In this document: one piece after another, positions 11,745 to 22,575 of the stretch
Numbering within the stretch: the stretch's first letter is position 1
Layout: each line of letters opens with the position of its first letter
NCBI GenBank assembly: GCA_026018925.1
Contig: JAKSZU010000031.1
Span: forward strand, 10,508,648 to 10,572,647
DNA: 64,000 bases
Direction: 5' to 3'
Source of the DNA: Tupaia tana
Taxonomy: Eukaryota > Chordata > Mammalia > Scandentia > Tupaiidae
The notes under the pieces: model-generated
Database searches by the model: none
What the model was told of the DNA's origin: nothing
What the model saw: the letters and a program-made list of their open reading frames with translations, nothing else
Made by a program: the position numbers and the translations under genes

Positions 11745-12282
11745 ATTTCTTGTAATAATCCTTCAACATCCCATGGATCTGGAATATGCTTTGACAAACT
11801 TTACAAGATGAAGCATAAATAAATAAATTGGTCAATAAAATAAAAGAAAATTGCTAGTTTTAGCTGTAAGAGTTTCAGTACCAATTTCCCCTGTTTTTAA
11901 TAAACCTTCATCCCTGTCAAAGAATCCTTTGGTCTTGCCCAGTAGTTCCATTTGTTTCCTGTGTTCAGATTTTCTAGTCTGAATGTTCTATTCCTGTCTC
12001 TGAGTGGAATAACCTTGATAGCTGGGTTAAGTCAAATCTCCAGTCTTTCCTACAGTCTAAAGTAGTATTAAAGTTGATGCTCAGATAAGGATGTGTAGGA
12101 AGAGACCATAAAAGTAAGAAAGACAAGAAAACATGTCCGCCTGTAGGAAGTTATTCCAAGTCATTACTGTTGAAAAGGAAGAGAGTGACAGTCTTATTGC
12201 CAATTTATCCAAATAAATGGATTGTTTATATGTATAAACACACACATGCACATGTCTTTACATACATATAAATGCATGTCAA
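11745..12282. other. Unassigned intergenic sequence
   Basis: No gene or recognisable repeat up to the start of the GATA field. Confidence 0.4.
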
Positions 12283-12741
12283 TAGACAGAGACAGATGAC
12301 AGGTGGACACAGACAGGTGAAAGAAGGAAGATAGATAAGTAGATAACAGACAGATAAATGATGTGCATAGGAAAATATGTCATGACGTTTCTGACAACCC
12401 AATAGATAGATAGAAGGGAAGATGATGATGATAGATCGATCAATAGATAGATCGATAGATGATAGATAAATGGATAGATAGATGACAGATGGATATATAA
12501 CAGACAGACAGGTGATAGATAGATACGTGATAGATAGAGATAGATAATAGATGATAGATACATTGATCGATCGTTAGATAGATGATAGATGATAAATAGA
12601 AATATGACAGGTGAATATATAACATACAGGTGATGAGAGAGAGGTGGTAGATGGTAAATAGATTAATGTATAGATAGATGACAAATGGATATATAAGAGA
12701 CAGGTAGGTGATAGAGAGATGATAGACAGATATAGATAGAT

Positions 12742-12773
<32 letters not shown>

Positions 12774-12815
12774 CTAGATAGCTAGATAGCTATATAGCTA
12801 GCTAACTAGATAGAC

Positions 12816-12855
<40 letters not shown>

Positions 12856-13195
12856 GGAAAAATAGATACACATAAGCTGTGACAAATTAAACACCTAAGT
12901 GATAATGAAGATTGATAATGATCTATGATAGATGATAATAATCTTACATACTTAGATGTAACTAGATGATAGATACATGATAGACATAGATGATAGATAA
13001 TTGATAGATGATAATGATTGAAGATAGATAGATGATAATGATAGATGATCTATGATAGATACATCAATGATAATGATAAGTGCCAGGCGATAGTGAGTGA
13101 TCTATGATAGATCAATAGATAGAGGGTGATAACCTAAGATAGATACACAGATATAAATAGATGATAAATTATAGACACATGATAGATGGCTAGGT
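12283..13195. repeat. GATA/GATGATA-rich satellite field
   Basis: About 900 bp of degenerate tandem GATA, GATGATA and CAGATA units. The purest parts are (GATA)n at 12738-12770 and 12812-12855. Long apparent ORFs on the minus strand (Tyr/Ile/Ser/Leu-only) are translations of TATC repeats, not genes. Confidence 0.93.
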
Positions 13196-13199
13196 GAAC

Positions 13200-14660
13200 T
13201 ACACATATATGCAATTATTTAGAGTATAATTCTACATCAGGCAACTATGTAAGTATACTATGTTGGTTAACTACAATTAAGTCTTCCTGACAGCAGGAGG
13301 TGGAAGCTATTATTGTACACACCTTACACAGAGGGCTTTGCACAGAGAGGTACCTTACCTGGCCTCCCACAGCTAGCAAAAAGTGCCACGATTTGAATGA
13401 TCTGAATCCAGGAAGTATGGTCAGAAACTTCTTTCTCACAAGCTGCGCTCTACTGAAAGTTGTCATTAGTTCACATTTTTCCTCATATTCAACACGGCAC
13501 CTCAAAAGGATATGTATGTCCACAGAAATGTCCAATAAACCCACCATACTGAATTCAGCACCGCGCCGCCAAGATCGATCATCCGTTTATAAATTCATCG
13601 TCCATCTTCGCCATTATGTGCATTAACCAAATGTTCTCCACTGGACAGTTGCATTTTCACTTCCAAGCCATAGGAGGGAGATGGAGCACCCTCTCTGTAG
13701 ATGTTTCTCTTGCTAGCAATACAGATGTTGCAAAGGAAACCTTTCGAGTGCATCTAGGTTAATCACCAGAGAGAGGCACTAATAGCCCTGGATCTATTTA
13801 AGTAGCTCCTGTATGGAAGATATTTTATGTATTGAATATTTTAAGCCTCATTATTATCATCATCATCATCTACAGCTACATTCATCATCAGCCACCAGTA
13901 ATGGAAAATGTTTTGCTCGCTCTCAAAGTGCTGTGTGCTCATTTTGGAACATCCCGTGCTCTTAATGCATTTCTTAATGACAGTTCCAAGTTGTGATGAG
14001 AAGCAGGGATTTCGAGAGTCAGAAAGCCTGTATCTCGTTGCAGGCTCATCTTCAGCTAGAGACTTCCTTGCCGGTCTTGAAAGGGACACTCACATAGACA
14101 GCTCGAATTACAGAGACTGTGCTTAACTATTGGAACTGAACAAAGTGTCACTGTATCTTTTAAGATAATTGTTGCTCATACAGAGTCAACTCTGATTTTG
14201 ATACAAGCAAACACAAAATGGAAACATGTCTTTGATGCCTTCAGGCCTTGAGACTTTGACTAAGCAGTTGCAAGAGAAAACATAATAATTGGTTGCAAAC
14301 TCTAAGGAGAGCTTGCGTATCTTACATTGGAGTTGGCAGTCTAAATGCACTTGGATGGTCACAGGCGTGAGAAGCATTGTTAGAAATCGCTAGAGCTTTG
14401 AGTTGAGCTCTCTAGAAGATTTTGAGACAAAGATTCGGATGAAAGTGATTTTCCGATGGAAAAACCAGCTGGCTCCATGGCAGGAGGTCTTTGGCTGTGG
14501 GTTCTTTGGGTAGAGAAGCAGGAAGTCACTTTCTAGAATGGGCAAACTCACTGCCAACCAAAGGCAGTTCTCTGGAGATGGGGAACAGCTGTAAGCTGTT
14601 AGCAGCTCAACTCCCAAGAGCCAATGAGCATTGGCCCTGTAAAGTGGGTATGAGGAGGGG
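13200..14660. other. SINE-free intergenic stretch, no gene recognised
   Basis: This is one of the longest stretches without recent SINEs. Overlapping frames on both strands (for example 13245-13547 minus and 13300-13626 plus) have no recognisable domain. A short (ATC)n run is at 13855-13872. Confidence 0.45.
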
Positions 14661-14663
14661 GGG

Positions 14664-14905
14664 TGAAACAGCAGTGCAGCAGTAGCACAACATCCTGCAA
14701 AGCTGGATCCAGATGGTAAGGTCCCAGGTTCACATCCCAAGGTCTCCCTGTGCACATAGGGCATAAACTCACGTGCTGTGATCTAGACTGGCAGAAGTTG
14801 GGGGTGAATTGCAGCGTGAAGACTCTGATAGAGGTTCCTGCTTCTTTGCCTCTCTTTCTCTCTCGCAGAAGAAATGAATCAACCAACTTAAAAATAAAAA
14901 AAGAC
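14664..14905 (+). mobile_element. tRNA-derived SINE, class C
   Basis: Head CAGCAGTGCAGCAGTAGCAC, B box GGTTCACATCCC, then CCAAGGTCTCCCTGTG, GTGAAGACTCTGATAG, CT stretch and an AACTTAAAAATAAAA tail. Confidence 0.8.
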
Positions 14906-15825
14906 GGTATTGCCAGGGCAAAACAGCAACTACTGTCAACTCCTGCAAGTAGAAATATCTTTAAGGAGCCATTGAAAATACTATCCCCCTATATACTGTG
15001 ATTCCCAATACCTACCCATCAGAAATATTAATGTTTTAAAATCAGATTAGGGAATGTCTTATTCTGCTGATCATAATTGCACATACTTAAGGTCTACGTT
15101 TCTAAGCCTTTCCCATTGTTCCCAAGTGTGAGGTAAGAATTGGTAAATAAAAGGTTTGCTTTTCTGCTCAAGATTTATTGGTATGATTTCCAAGCCTGTG
15201 GTAGGTTTTGCTCACATATTCTCTTTGCTTATAAATCCTTCTACCTAGTAAGCGCTGATGCTTAGAATAATGATTTTTCAATGAGAAGTAGAATTGGATT
15301 TATTAGTAGGTTTTATAAATCAAGTACAAAATATATAGTTGAAACTTCTAAAAGCACAGATTTATGAATCCGGATACTAAATCATGAGAGTAAGTACCTA
15401 CTGAGTCCTCTTCGCCTCCGCTAATCCACTCCATTGCTGGGTAAATACTCCGTTGTCTTTTAAGCCATTTCCTATTCATAATTAGAACTCATTATTTCAG
15501 TAACTATCTGTCAATTTATGGTTATCCTAAATACATGCATTAGGAAGAGTTTGGAATCCTGCCTGCATGTTAAGAGTTGTCAAGGAAAACCAACGCTATC
15601 GCCATGAGAATGGATTTAAAATATGCAATAGTCCTAGCGAATCCTTACGCGGAAAGGCTAGAGCTGCATTTAGGCTCCCTCAGCTCCCATTCTCAAAAAG
15701 GTGTCAGTTAATAATAATTCTTGAGTGGCAATAAGTCATACTTTATAATCCTATGATGTTTTATAATTGACTTAGAGTCTCCATGCATGCTTCTCTAGTT
15801 TATTCCAACAGTAGGAAAACCAGTA
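14906..15825. other. Unassigned intergenic sequence
   Basis: AT-rich, no gene, no repeat family that I can name with confidence. Confidence 0.4.
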
Positions 15826-15827
15826 GG

Positions 15828-15868
15828 GTGTGTGTGTGTATATATATATATATATATTTTTTTTTTCC
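15828..15868. repeat. (TG)n(TA)n T-rich microsatellite
   Basis: GTGTGTGTGT followed by a TATATA run and a short poly-T. Confidence 0.9.
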
Positions 15869-16306
15869 CAATAAATTGAGTAACCCAAGATTCAGACACT
15901 TGACTTCTTACTTGACATGACTGAGAGTCTGGGAATGAAGTCTCTATGTAAGTCCAGGCCAGATGCCCACCCAGCAGCCATTAGCACAGACAGGAAGGGT
16001 GAACATGGAACGGGCGTGCTGGCTTCTCTCTGCAAAGCCTTTACCATGAAGAATCAAACTAAAGGTTAAAACCTGGAAATGCTATTCTCTTACACTTCCT
16101 CCATAGCCATGGGAGGAGGTAACATTTAAACAACCCACAATCCACACAAACTGCTTTTACAGTGTTCAACATTTTTCACCGGATTATGCAAATATCCAGT
16201 TACCAGGGGACCCTGGGAAGCCCTCATTTAATTACAGGAGACATAGAAAAAGGGTCATGCACATTGACCAATCCTGTTAGTTTTATAACTGGATAAATAC
16301 CTGTCA

Positions 16307-16337
16307 TACAGAGAGAGAGAGGGAGAGAGAGAGAGAC

Positions 16338-16372
<35 letters not shown>

Positions 16373-16400
16373 TATACATATATAAAAATATATTTTTATA
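16307..16400. repeat. (GA)n and (TA)n microsatellites
   Basis: A GAGAGAGGGAGAGAGA tract adjoins TATATA runs (16338-16372) and an AT-rich extension. Confidence 0.9.
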
Positions 16401-16527
16401 TATTTGTATAAAATAAAAATTTAATACTAGGCTAAATAGACGTAAAAACAAATCAACACAGTGTACTGTTATTATCAACCCCATTAAACCCCAGAATAAA
16501 TAATCCTACACTGGATTTCTTACACAG

Positions 16528-16612
16528 TGATAAAGTGCTGTACAGAGACTCTGGTTCCACATGGCAACCCTGGTTCAACACCCCAGTCCAGTCAGCCAAA
16601 AAGGAAACTTTA
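16528..16612 (+). mobile_element. Head fragment of class C SINE
   Basis: GTGATAAAGTGCTGTACAGA, CCACATGGCAACCCTGG and TTCAACACCCC look like the A-box to B-box part of class C. The body is missing. Confidence 0.5.
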
Positions 16613-16616
16613 TAAG

Positions 16617-16960
16617 GGTGAATTTCAAAAAGTTTGTGGAGGAACCTACAGGTTACGTCGCGGGACTCTCACATACCTGACCATGATTTGAGTCCCGGAC
16701 CTAGCGATTTAAAAAACTCATGCAGTGCGTGTGTGTGTGCCTGCCCAAGATCCCAAGAGAAGAATGGAGAAGGGTGTGTGGCCATTTCCCCTGGGAACGA
16801 TTTCTCGCTTTCTGTCTCTCTGTCTCTGTCTCTCCAACAAGTGCACGTGCCTATAGCAAAAATCTCTCTCAAAATAACTTGTGGAAAAATGGAATGAAAG
16901 TGCAAGTTTATAATGTTGCAAGAAATATTTAAATTCATGCATAATTCTTTCATAACAAAC
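16617..16960. mobile_element. Mariner-like MITE, split by SINE
   Basis: The left arm AATTTCAAAAAGTTTGTGGA (16621-16640) and the right arm from about 16877 (ACTTGTGGAAAAATGGAAT ... ATTCATGCATAATTC) together form a short element also seen at 40893, 42150 and 51966. The class L SINE at 16641 sits inside it, duplicating TTGTGGA. The far terminus is eroded. Confidence 0.6.
16641..16880 (+). mobile_element. tRNA-derived SINE, class L
   Basis: Head GGAACCTACAGGTTACGTCG (diverged), B box GATTTGAGTCCC, body with GAATGGAGAAGGGTGTG, and a CCTATAGCAAAAATCTCTC tail. It is inserted in a mariner-like element. Confidence 0.88.
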
Positions 16961-17229
16961 AGTAGAATGAACTTAATTGATATTCTATTTTAATCTCCTG
17001 GTGTTACATAAATAAAACTAGTGTCATTCATTGACTTGTGAAGGTGTTCTTCCGCTAACAGAGACAGTATGCTAAGAGCTATCACTTTACTTTTAACACA
17101 TGCACAATAAAATGTGGAATTGAAAAGAGGAGAGAAAACTGATTTCTAATAGTCATTTGATCTAAATGAAAAGTAATGTTTCCCAACATAGCATACGCAT
17201 ACACTTTCTGCAATTGTATGTATTATTGT

Positions 17230-17530
17230 GGTGGAACCAGCAGATGGCATAATGGTTACGCTGCTAGACTCCCACACAGCTGAACATGGTTTGAATCCTG
17301 GACCTGGTGGCTTGAAGTTCATGCTGAGCACATGTGTATGCATGCCCAAAATCCCAAGAGGAAAGTGGAGGAAAAGGGATTACATTGTGGCCATCTTCCC
17401 CGGGAGTAGGGGAGGGATGGGGGTGGTGATTTCTCACTTTCTATCTCTGTCTCTCTGTCTCTCTGGTGAGCACATGTCCCCTACAGCAAAAATCTCTAGG
17501 GAAAAAAAAAAAAAAAAAAAAAACAAGAAA
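17230..17530 (+). mobile_element. tRNA-derived SINE, class L
   Basis: Head GGAACCAGCAGATGGCATAA, B box GGTTTGAATCCT, complete body, and a pure A tail of more than 20 (17500-17523). A short ATTGTGG duplication flanks it. Confidence 0.9.
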
Positions 17531-17745
17531 CAAATAAATCATTGTGGCTGTCAGAGGAATACCAAAAATACCTACTCAATTTTGAAATAAATACTGTGAG
17601 GTCTTCTGAAGATTTGTGTCTTTTGACTTTCATGTGGTATGCAATATTATTATAGCATATGACTGAATCATATTAATGGACCAACTTTTCAGATAGGTTG
17701 AAAATTCAATAAGAAATTTCTTAAAAAAAAAAAAAAAGAAATTAT

Positions 17746-17937
17746 GGGGCCAGGTGGTGGCATGGTGGTTACTGTGCTGGACTCTCACATGGCTGACTGA
17801 GGATCAAGTCCCAGACCTGGCGGCATGCTCTCTCACTTTCTCTCTTCTCTCTCTTGTGAGCGCACATACCCTGTAGCAAATTTAGAAAAATAAATAAATA
17901 AAATTAAATTCACAATTCTTTTTAAAAAAGAAAAAGA
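17746..17937 (+). mobile_element. Chimeric SINE: class S with class L 3' motif
   Basis: The head and GGCATGCTCTCTCACTTTCTC are class S, but then GTGAGCGCACATACCCTGTA (a class L terminal motif) precedes a class S tail (AAATAAATAAATAAAATTAA). The target duplication AAAGAAATTATG / AAAGAAATTGTG at 17735 and 17933 shows the chimera inserted as one unit. Confidence 0.75.
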
Positions 17938-18205
17938 AATTGTGTTCTTAATTTTGCATTAAACATACTCCTTCGCTTCCTTAGCTGATTTCTTTCAAAG
18001 GAGTTTACTGCAAGTGTTTTGCAATTGATTAAACACACACATAAATAGTTATAAATTAACACTATAACATAAGTTACAAAGCTACTGTGATAAGAGTATG
18101 CAGGCAGCTACTTTGGAGCGGTAAGGCAAGGTTGTTGAGCCTTTTTATCGCTTAGTACATATTTACCATATAACTAATTTATAAAGTCCAAATGCCTTGA
18201 ACCTT

Positions 18206-18220
18206 AATCCAATGGCTTTT
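18206..18220. repeat. Target-site duplication copy 1 of 3
   Basis: AATCCAATGGCTTTT here recurs at 18498 and 18674, bracketing two successive SINEs. Confidence 0.9.
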
Positions 18221-18497
18221 TTCTTTTCTTTTTTTTTTTTTTTTTGGAGAGTTTTTTTGCTATAGGGCACATGCGCTCGCCAGACAGACAGAGAGAGACA
18301 GAGAGATAGAAAGTGAGAAATCACCCCCCAGGGGGGATGGCCACGCCGCAATCCCTTCTCCTCCATTCTCCTCTCTGGATCTTGGGCACGCATGCACACG
18401 CGCCCGGCGTGAGTTTAAGCCACCGGGTCCGGGACTCGAACTGTGGTCGACTACATGGGAGTCCAGCGACATAGCCATTACACTAACTGCTAGTCCC
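18221..18497 (-). mobile_element. tRNA-derived SINE, class L
   Basis: Antisense copy with a T-rich tail and well-preserved CpG-rich body (GGCCACGCCGCAATCCC complement region) and head. It is flanked by AATCCAATGGCTTTT on both sides. Confidence 0.93.
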
Positions 18498-18510
18498 AAT
18501 CCAATGGCTT

Positions 18511-18673
18511 TTTAAAAAATAATTATTTATTTGATTTTATTATTATTTTTTAATTTGACCAGAAACACAGAGAGAGAGTGAGAGAAAGGGAACTCCATCA
18601 GGTCTGGGACTTGAACCACAGTCAGCCATGTGGGAGTCTAGCACCCCAACCACCACGCCACCTGCCAGCCCCC
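18511..18673 (-). mobile_element. tRNA-derived SINE, class S
   Basis: Antisense copy: AAAAAATAATTATTTATTTG tail complement, TTTAATTTGACCAG, GAAC-CACAG B-box complement, and CACCTGCCAGCCCCC head complement. It is flanked by copies 2 and 3 of the same TSD. Confidence 0.9.
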
Positions 18674-18689
18674 AATCCAATGGCTTTAT

Positions 18690-19165
18690 ACATCTCTTGA
18701 ATTGTAGTCCCAGTCATAGCACAACTGAGTGGTAGACCAGATGGCCAGTTCTACTAGCCATCAGCAGTAGGGGCTAAAAGGAATTCGTAGTCTTTAGCTT
18801 CCTCTGCTCCAAGTTTTCTATATCAGAGCACACCTGACACAATGTCCTTGAAAGGCAGTGTTAATTACTTAGCAGCTTGAAAGAGTTAGGAGGAAGTATG
18901 CTGCTAATTTTTCAGATGTATCCATGTGTTTAAGTGTTGATTCTGAGCCCCATGCTGCCTGGCACTTACTGCTGAGGAAGACCACAACAGAAACCAGAAC
19001 TTTTGAGTGGAACTCTGCCTTACCTTTCCTGACTTCCATTCATGCAGCTATGAAAAACAGCATAATTAACTTAAAAAAAAAAAGAAAGATCTTGGATTCA
19101 TGTTAGACTGGAAGGATGCTGAGACAATAGGCAAAAGCATGCATGTGCTTTTGTTGTTATTTTAG
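18690..19165. other. Unassigned intergenic sequence
   Basis: No gene recognised; short frames only. Confidence 0.4.
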
Positions 19166-19416
19166 ACTTTAGCCAGAGGGTGCATGCATTTGCTGGAAGA
19201 GAGACAAAGAGAGAGACAGTGAGAGGAAAACTGAGAAATCACACCTCACTGGGGGATGGCCATGATGCAACCCCTTCTCTATCCCTCCATTGTCCTCCTG
19301 GGATTTGGGGCATGCACACACTGGGCACAATTTTCAAGTCACTGATATAGACTCGAATCGTGGTCAGCCATGTGGGAATCCAACTGCCTTAACCTCTACA
19401 CCACCTTCTGGTCTCA
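19166..19416 (-). mobile_element. tRNA-derived SINE, class W (old)
   Basis: Antisense copy with GTGGGAATCCAACTGCCTTA in the head complement. The body is diverged. Confidence 0.75.
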
Positions 19417-19967
19417 GTGTGCAGACCAGGAAGTATGGTTATCAAGTGAAAAATCAGATTGGAAAAAGTCTAGGGTGTCACAGAATCCCAAGATCAATGA
19501 TTCTTAACCTTTCGGGGAAGGAACGATACCCACGATTTGAGCATTTGCTGAAGGTATTGACAGCCTTCCCAGAAGGATACACCCATATACAACATTTGCA
19601 TTGAATTTCAGAGTTCGAATCCTCATTTCTATCCACAGATTTACCAGAACAGTAACTCTCCATTGGTGATTTTATCCTTCTTTGGGGCACGTTCTTAGAT
19701 TTTGTACTTCGCTTTTTTCCTTAGGATTGTTATTAGCTAGATAGATTAATTTAGGGTTAAATCTGTCATTTTGTGGATGTGATATAGAAATGGCAAAAAG
19801 CTTACTGAGGTGCATACCATAAAACAAAAGAAAAGAGAAAAGAATTGGACCATTTCCCAGACTCTGAAACGTCCCACTCAGTGTTTCCACCTAAAACGTC
19901 TCAATAAGGACCTGAATCTAAATGTTGAACCTCATTCCATTCTGTAGTTAAATCCACTTTTTGTTTG

Positions 19968-20016
19968 TTTTTGTTTTGTTTTGTTTTGTTTTGTTTTGTT
20001 TTGTTTGTTTGTTTTG
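19968..20016. repeat. (TTTTG)n microsatellite
   Basis: Imperfect TTTTG/TTTG repeats of about 50 bp. No element is recognisable next to them, so the origin is unclear. Confidence 0.9.
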
Positions 20017-20331
20017 CCCAGCTTTAATAGACATTGAGTTTTCCAGGAAAAAGCTATGGAGTCATTAGAGGGTAAAGTGAAACTTACCAAGCGTGGTTAA
20101 CATTTTCAGAAAGATTCCATTATTACTCATGGGATTTGGTATTTGAGTCTCCAGACTAGCAATTGACCCCTCTAGAACCCTAACCCAAGACAGGGACATT
20201 TGCAGCTGTCACAATCAACTGATTCAATGCCAGATAGAAACATCAGAGCACTGTATTTGTCATGGCGTAAAAATACATAGTATATTATTGCACATCACTT
20301 TGTATTTCTTTGTCCTTTAAATTGCATTTGG
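20017..20331. other. Unassigned intergenic sequence
   Basis: No gene or repeat recognised. Confidence 0.4.
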
Positions 20332-20592
20332 AGGCCAGCAGGTGACATAGTGGTTAAGGCTCTGGACTACCACATGGCCGACCATGGTTTGAGTCCCAGA
20401 TCCAGTGGACTTGGAATGCACACCAGGCGCGTGTACGTGCATGCTCAGAACCCCAGGAGGAGAATGGAGGAGAAGAGATTGTGATGTCACCATCTCCCTT
20501 AGGGGGAGTGATTTCTCACTTTCCCTCTCTCTGTCTCTGTCTCTCTCTCTCTGGAGAGCATATTCCCTCTATGGCAAACTCCTTTAAAAACT
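20332..20592 (+). mobile_element. tRNA-derived SINE, class L
   Basis: Head GAGGCCAGCAGGTGACATAG, B box GGTTTGAGTCCC, GGAGGAGAATGGAGGAGAAG body, CT stretch and a shortened tail. Confidence 0.88.
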
Positions 20593-20904
20593 TGCGGTTA
20601 GGAAATTTCACAGGGCTTTTGAGAATCGAGTTATTATTCATCGTGTGTGTAAAGTATTTGTGCCTCACACCTGGCATACATTATGTAATGGCCACTATCA
20701 TAATTGTCATCGTTATTGTTAATATACCCGTGTGAAAACAAGGGACGTCTGTCAGATAGTGATCACATGGACGAGACATCTGTGTCTCTTCAGGTTTAAG
20801 ACAATGCACTAGGACTTGAGGCAGTCCATGCTGAGAAGTTTAAGGAAAACTGCCTCTTGGCGAGAGGCATAATATTAAGATCTTCCTTCTAAAGGAAGGC
20901 CGTT

Positions 20905-21083
20905 GTGTGTGAGCACACATTGGTTGAAGCTGCTCTGAGGCCAGCTGAGGCCACATGGGAGACCCGGGTTGGATTCCCAGCTCCATGAAAGCAAGCACGG
21001 CAGCACAACCCTGTCTTCTAAGCTCCTTGGGAGCTGAGGCAAGAGGATTGCAACTCAGTAAGACTCCATCTAAAACAGAAAAG
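20905..21083 (+). mobile_element. Possible composite tRNA/7SL-derived SINE
   Basis: The first part has a tRNA-like layout (ATTGGTTGAAGCTGC, then B-box-like GGGTTGGATTCCC at about 20967-20979). From about 20994, the text AGCACGGCAGCACAACCCTG continuing to CTTGGGAG aligns without gaps to the start of Alu/B1-type 7SL SINEs (by eye about 27 of 40 positions), followed by CTGAGGCAAGAGGATTGC (Alu GAGGCGGGAGGATCGC) and AGTAAGACTCCATCTAAAA (Alu GCGAGACCCCGTCTC). The middle of the 7SL portion is deleted. An A-rich end precedes the next SINE. Confidence 0.6.
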
Positions 21084-21085
21084 AG

Positions 21086-21264
21086 AGGCCAGCAGATAGC
21101 ATTATGGTTACATCACTGGACTCCCACGCAGTCGACCACGGTTTGAGTCCCGGACCTGGCGACTTAAAACTCATGCCGGGTGCATGTGTATGCCCAAGAT
21201 CCTGAGAGAAGAATGGAAGAGAGGGGATTGTGGTGTGGTCATTCCCCCTGGAGGGTGATTTCTT

Positions 21265-21318
<54 letters not shown>

Positions 21319-21372
21319 CAGCAAGTGTATGCATGCTACAGCAAATATCTCTCTAAAAAATTAATAAATAAG
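21086..21372 (+). mobile_element. tRNA-derived SINE, class L
   Basis: Full-length copy with a pure (CT)n expansion (21269-21312) in place of the usual CT-rich stretch, then CTACAGCAAATATCTCTC. Confidence 0.9.
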
Positions 21373-21483
21373 AAAAGAAAACATGACAGAGAAAGAAAGA
21401 ATGGTATCATTTACTCCTCTTCCCTGAAATTTGTTCTGCTCTTAACATTACCAAAATATCTCCTTCTCAAGTAAGGAAATTCT

Positions 21484-22235
21484 CATTGTATCTATAATAT
21501 TTGGCCAAGCTTCTTTTGTTCTGCTTCGTATACAGAATCCACCTCCTTCACCTTGGCTAAGTGTTGACTGATGGATCGCCATTGGCAGAGAACTCTTTTG
21601 CCTGCAATACTAAATAACATTTTTGGCTCGATAAACACGTATTCTTGGGGTCTCACCACAGACCATGGCCATGCCACTTTCTTTCTTTTTTTATTTTTCT
21701 ATTTGCAAGAGAGGGTTCACAGAGAGAAAGAGAAGGAATATGAGAAAACATCCCCATAGGGAATGGTCCCTCCACAATCCCTTCTCCTCTATTTTCCTCT
21801 CAGGATTTTGAGCACATACATACATGCACCTGATGTGTTTGTCCAACTGCTGGATCTGGGATTTGAACCACGTGACTGGCTAGTGGGCTCCATCTTGTTT
21901 GACCACCAGGTCACAAACTGGCTGGTCACTTTCTTTCTTATGGCTGCTATGAAGTCCTTGGCTCTTATGTCTGCTGGCCCATGTCCCACTGTGATTACAA
22001 CCTCACCCATAGTGACTGTGCTTATCATGGACCTGTGTTTCCCTCTCACTTCGCAAGGCCTCCAAGCTATTCAATTACACCTCAACAGTGACGTTAGCAT
22101 TCGGGTGCTTTGCTGCTATCTCATCGGGAAGAAAATACAATGGATGAGGTCTACTGGCAGAAGCTGGCGACTGTGAGGCCAAGAAGATTCTGCGAAATGG
22201 CACAGATTTAATAATTTCTTGTAATAAAAGTCAAA
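21484..22235. pseudogene. Unrecognised open segment split by a SINE
   Basis: When the SINE between the CACTTTCTTTCTT duplications (21675 and 21927; 252 bp, a multiple of three) is ignored, long open frames continue through on both strands. Plus: frame from 21571 to a stop at 22176. Minus: frame from 22049 to a stop near 21492. I recognise neither translation. An AATAAA on the plus strand (about 22222) follows the plus-frame stop. It may be a retrocopy or relic exon of either orientation, or chance. Confidence 0.3.
21688..21926 (-). mobile_element. tRNA-derived SINE, class W, with 13-bp TSD
   Basis: Antisense copy with GGGAATGGTCCCTCCACAAT and the complement of the class W head (CTAGTGGGCTCCATCTTG). 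The perfect duplication CACTTTCTTTCTT is at 21675-21687 and 21927-21939. Confidence 0.88.
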
Positions 22236-22563
22236 TCATGCATTCTTTTCTTGGCTTGGCTTCAGGAAGTAAGTCCAGAGAATCTTGCTAGATATATTTC
22301 ACTTTCTTCAAGATATGGATATTTACTTACTTTTCTCTATGATTATTATTTTCTTGTACTCCCCAACTCAGCCAATGCCTTTCGCTCACGAGTACATTCC
22401 TAACATTTGTCTTCTTATGAGTTGTTACAGTTTGGATAATGATGTGTCGGGACTTGGTTGTAGCGTAAAGGTGTTCAGTGAAAACCTAACCCCTTCATGG
22501 TCCCAGGCAGGTTCTCTGAGTGTCATAAGCTCCTATAATTAGGAGTGGAGCTCCTATAATTGA
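22236..22563. other. Unassigned intergenic sequence
   Basis: No gene. There is a small direct repeat AGCTCCTATAATT at about 22529 and 22550. Confidence 0.45.
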
Positions 22564-22575
22564 GTTCTGATTTTT

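Noticed and set aside
12279..12625. Tyr/Ile/Leu/Ser-only frames
   Set aside because: They are TATC repeat translations on the minus strand of the GATA field.
12735..12860. Regular repeats that could suggest a CRISPR array
   Set aside because: Four-base units without spacers, in a mammalian context; this is a microsatellite.
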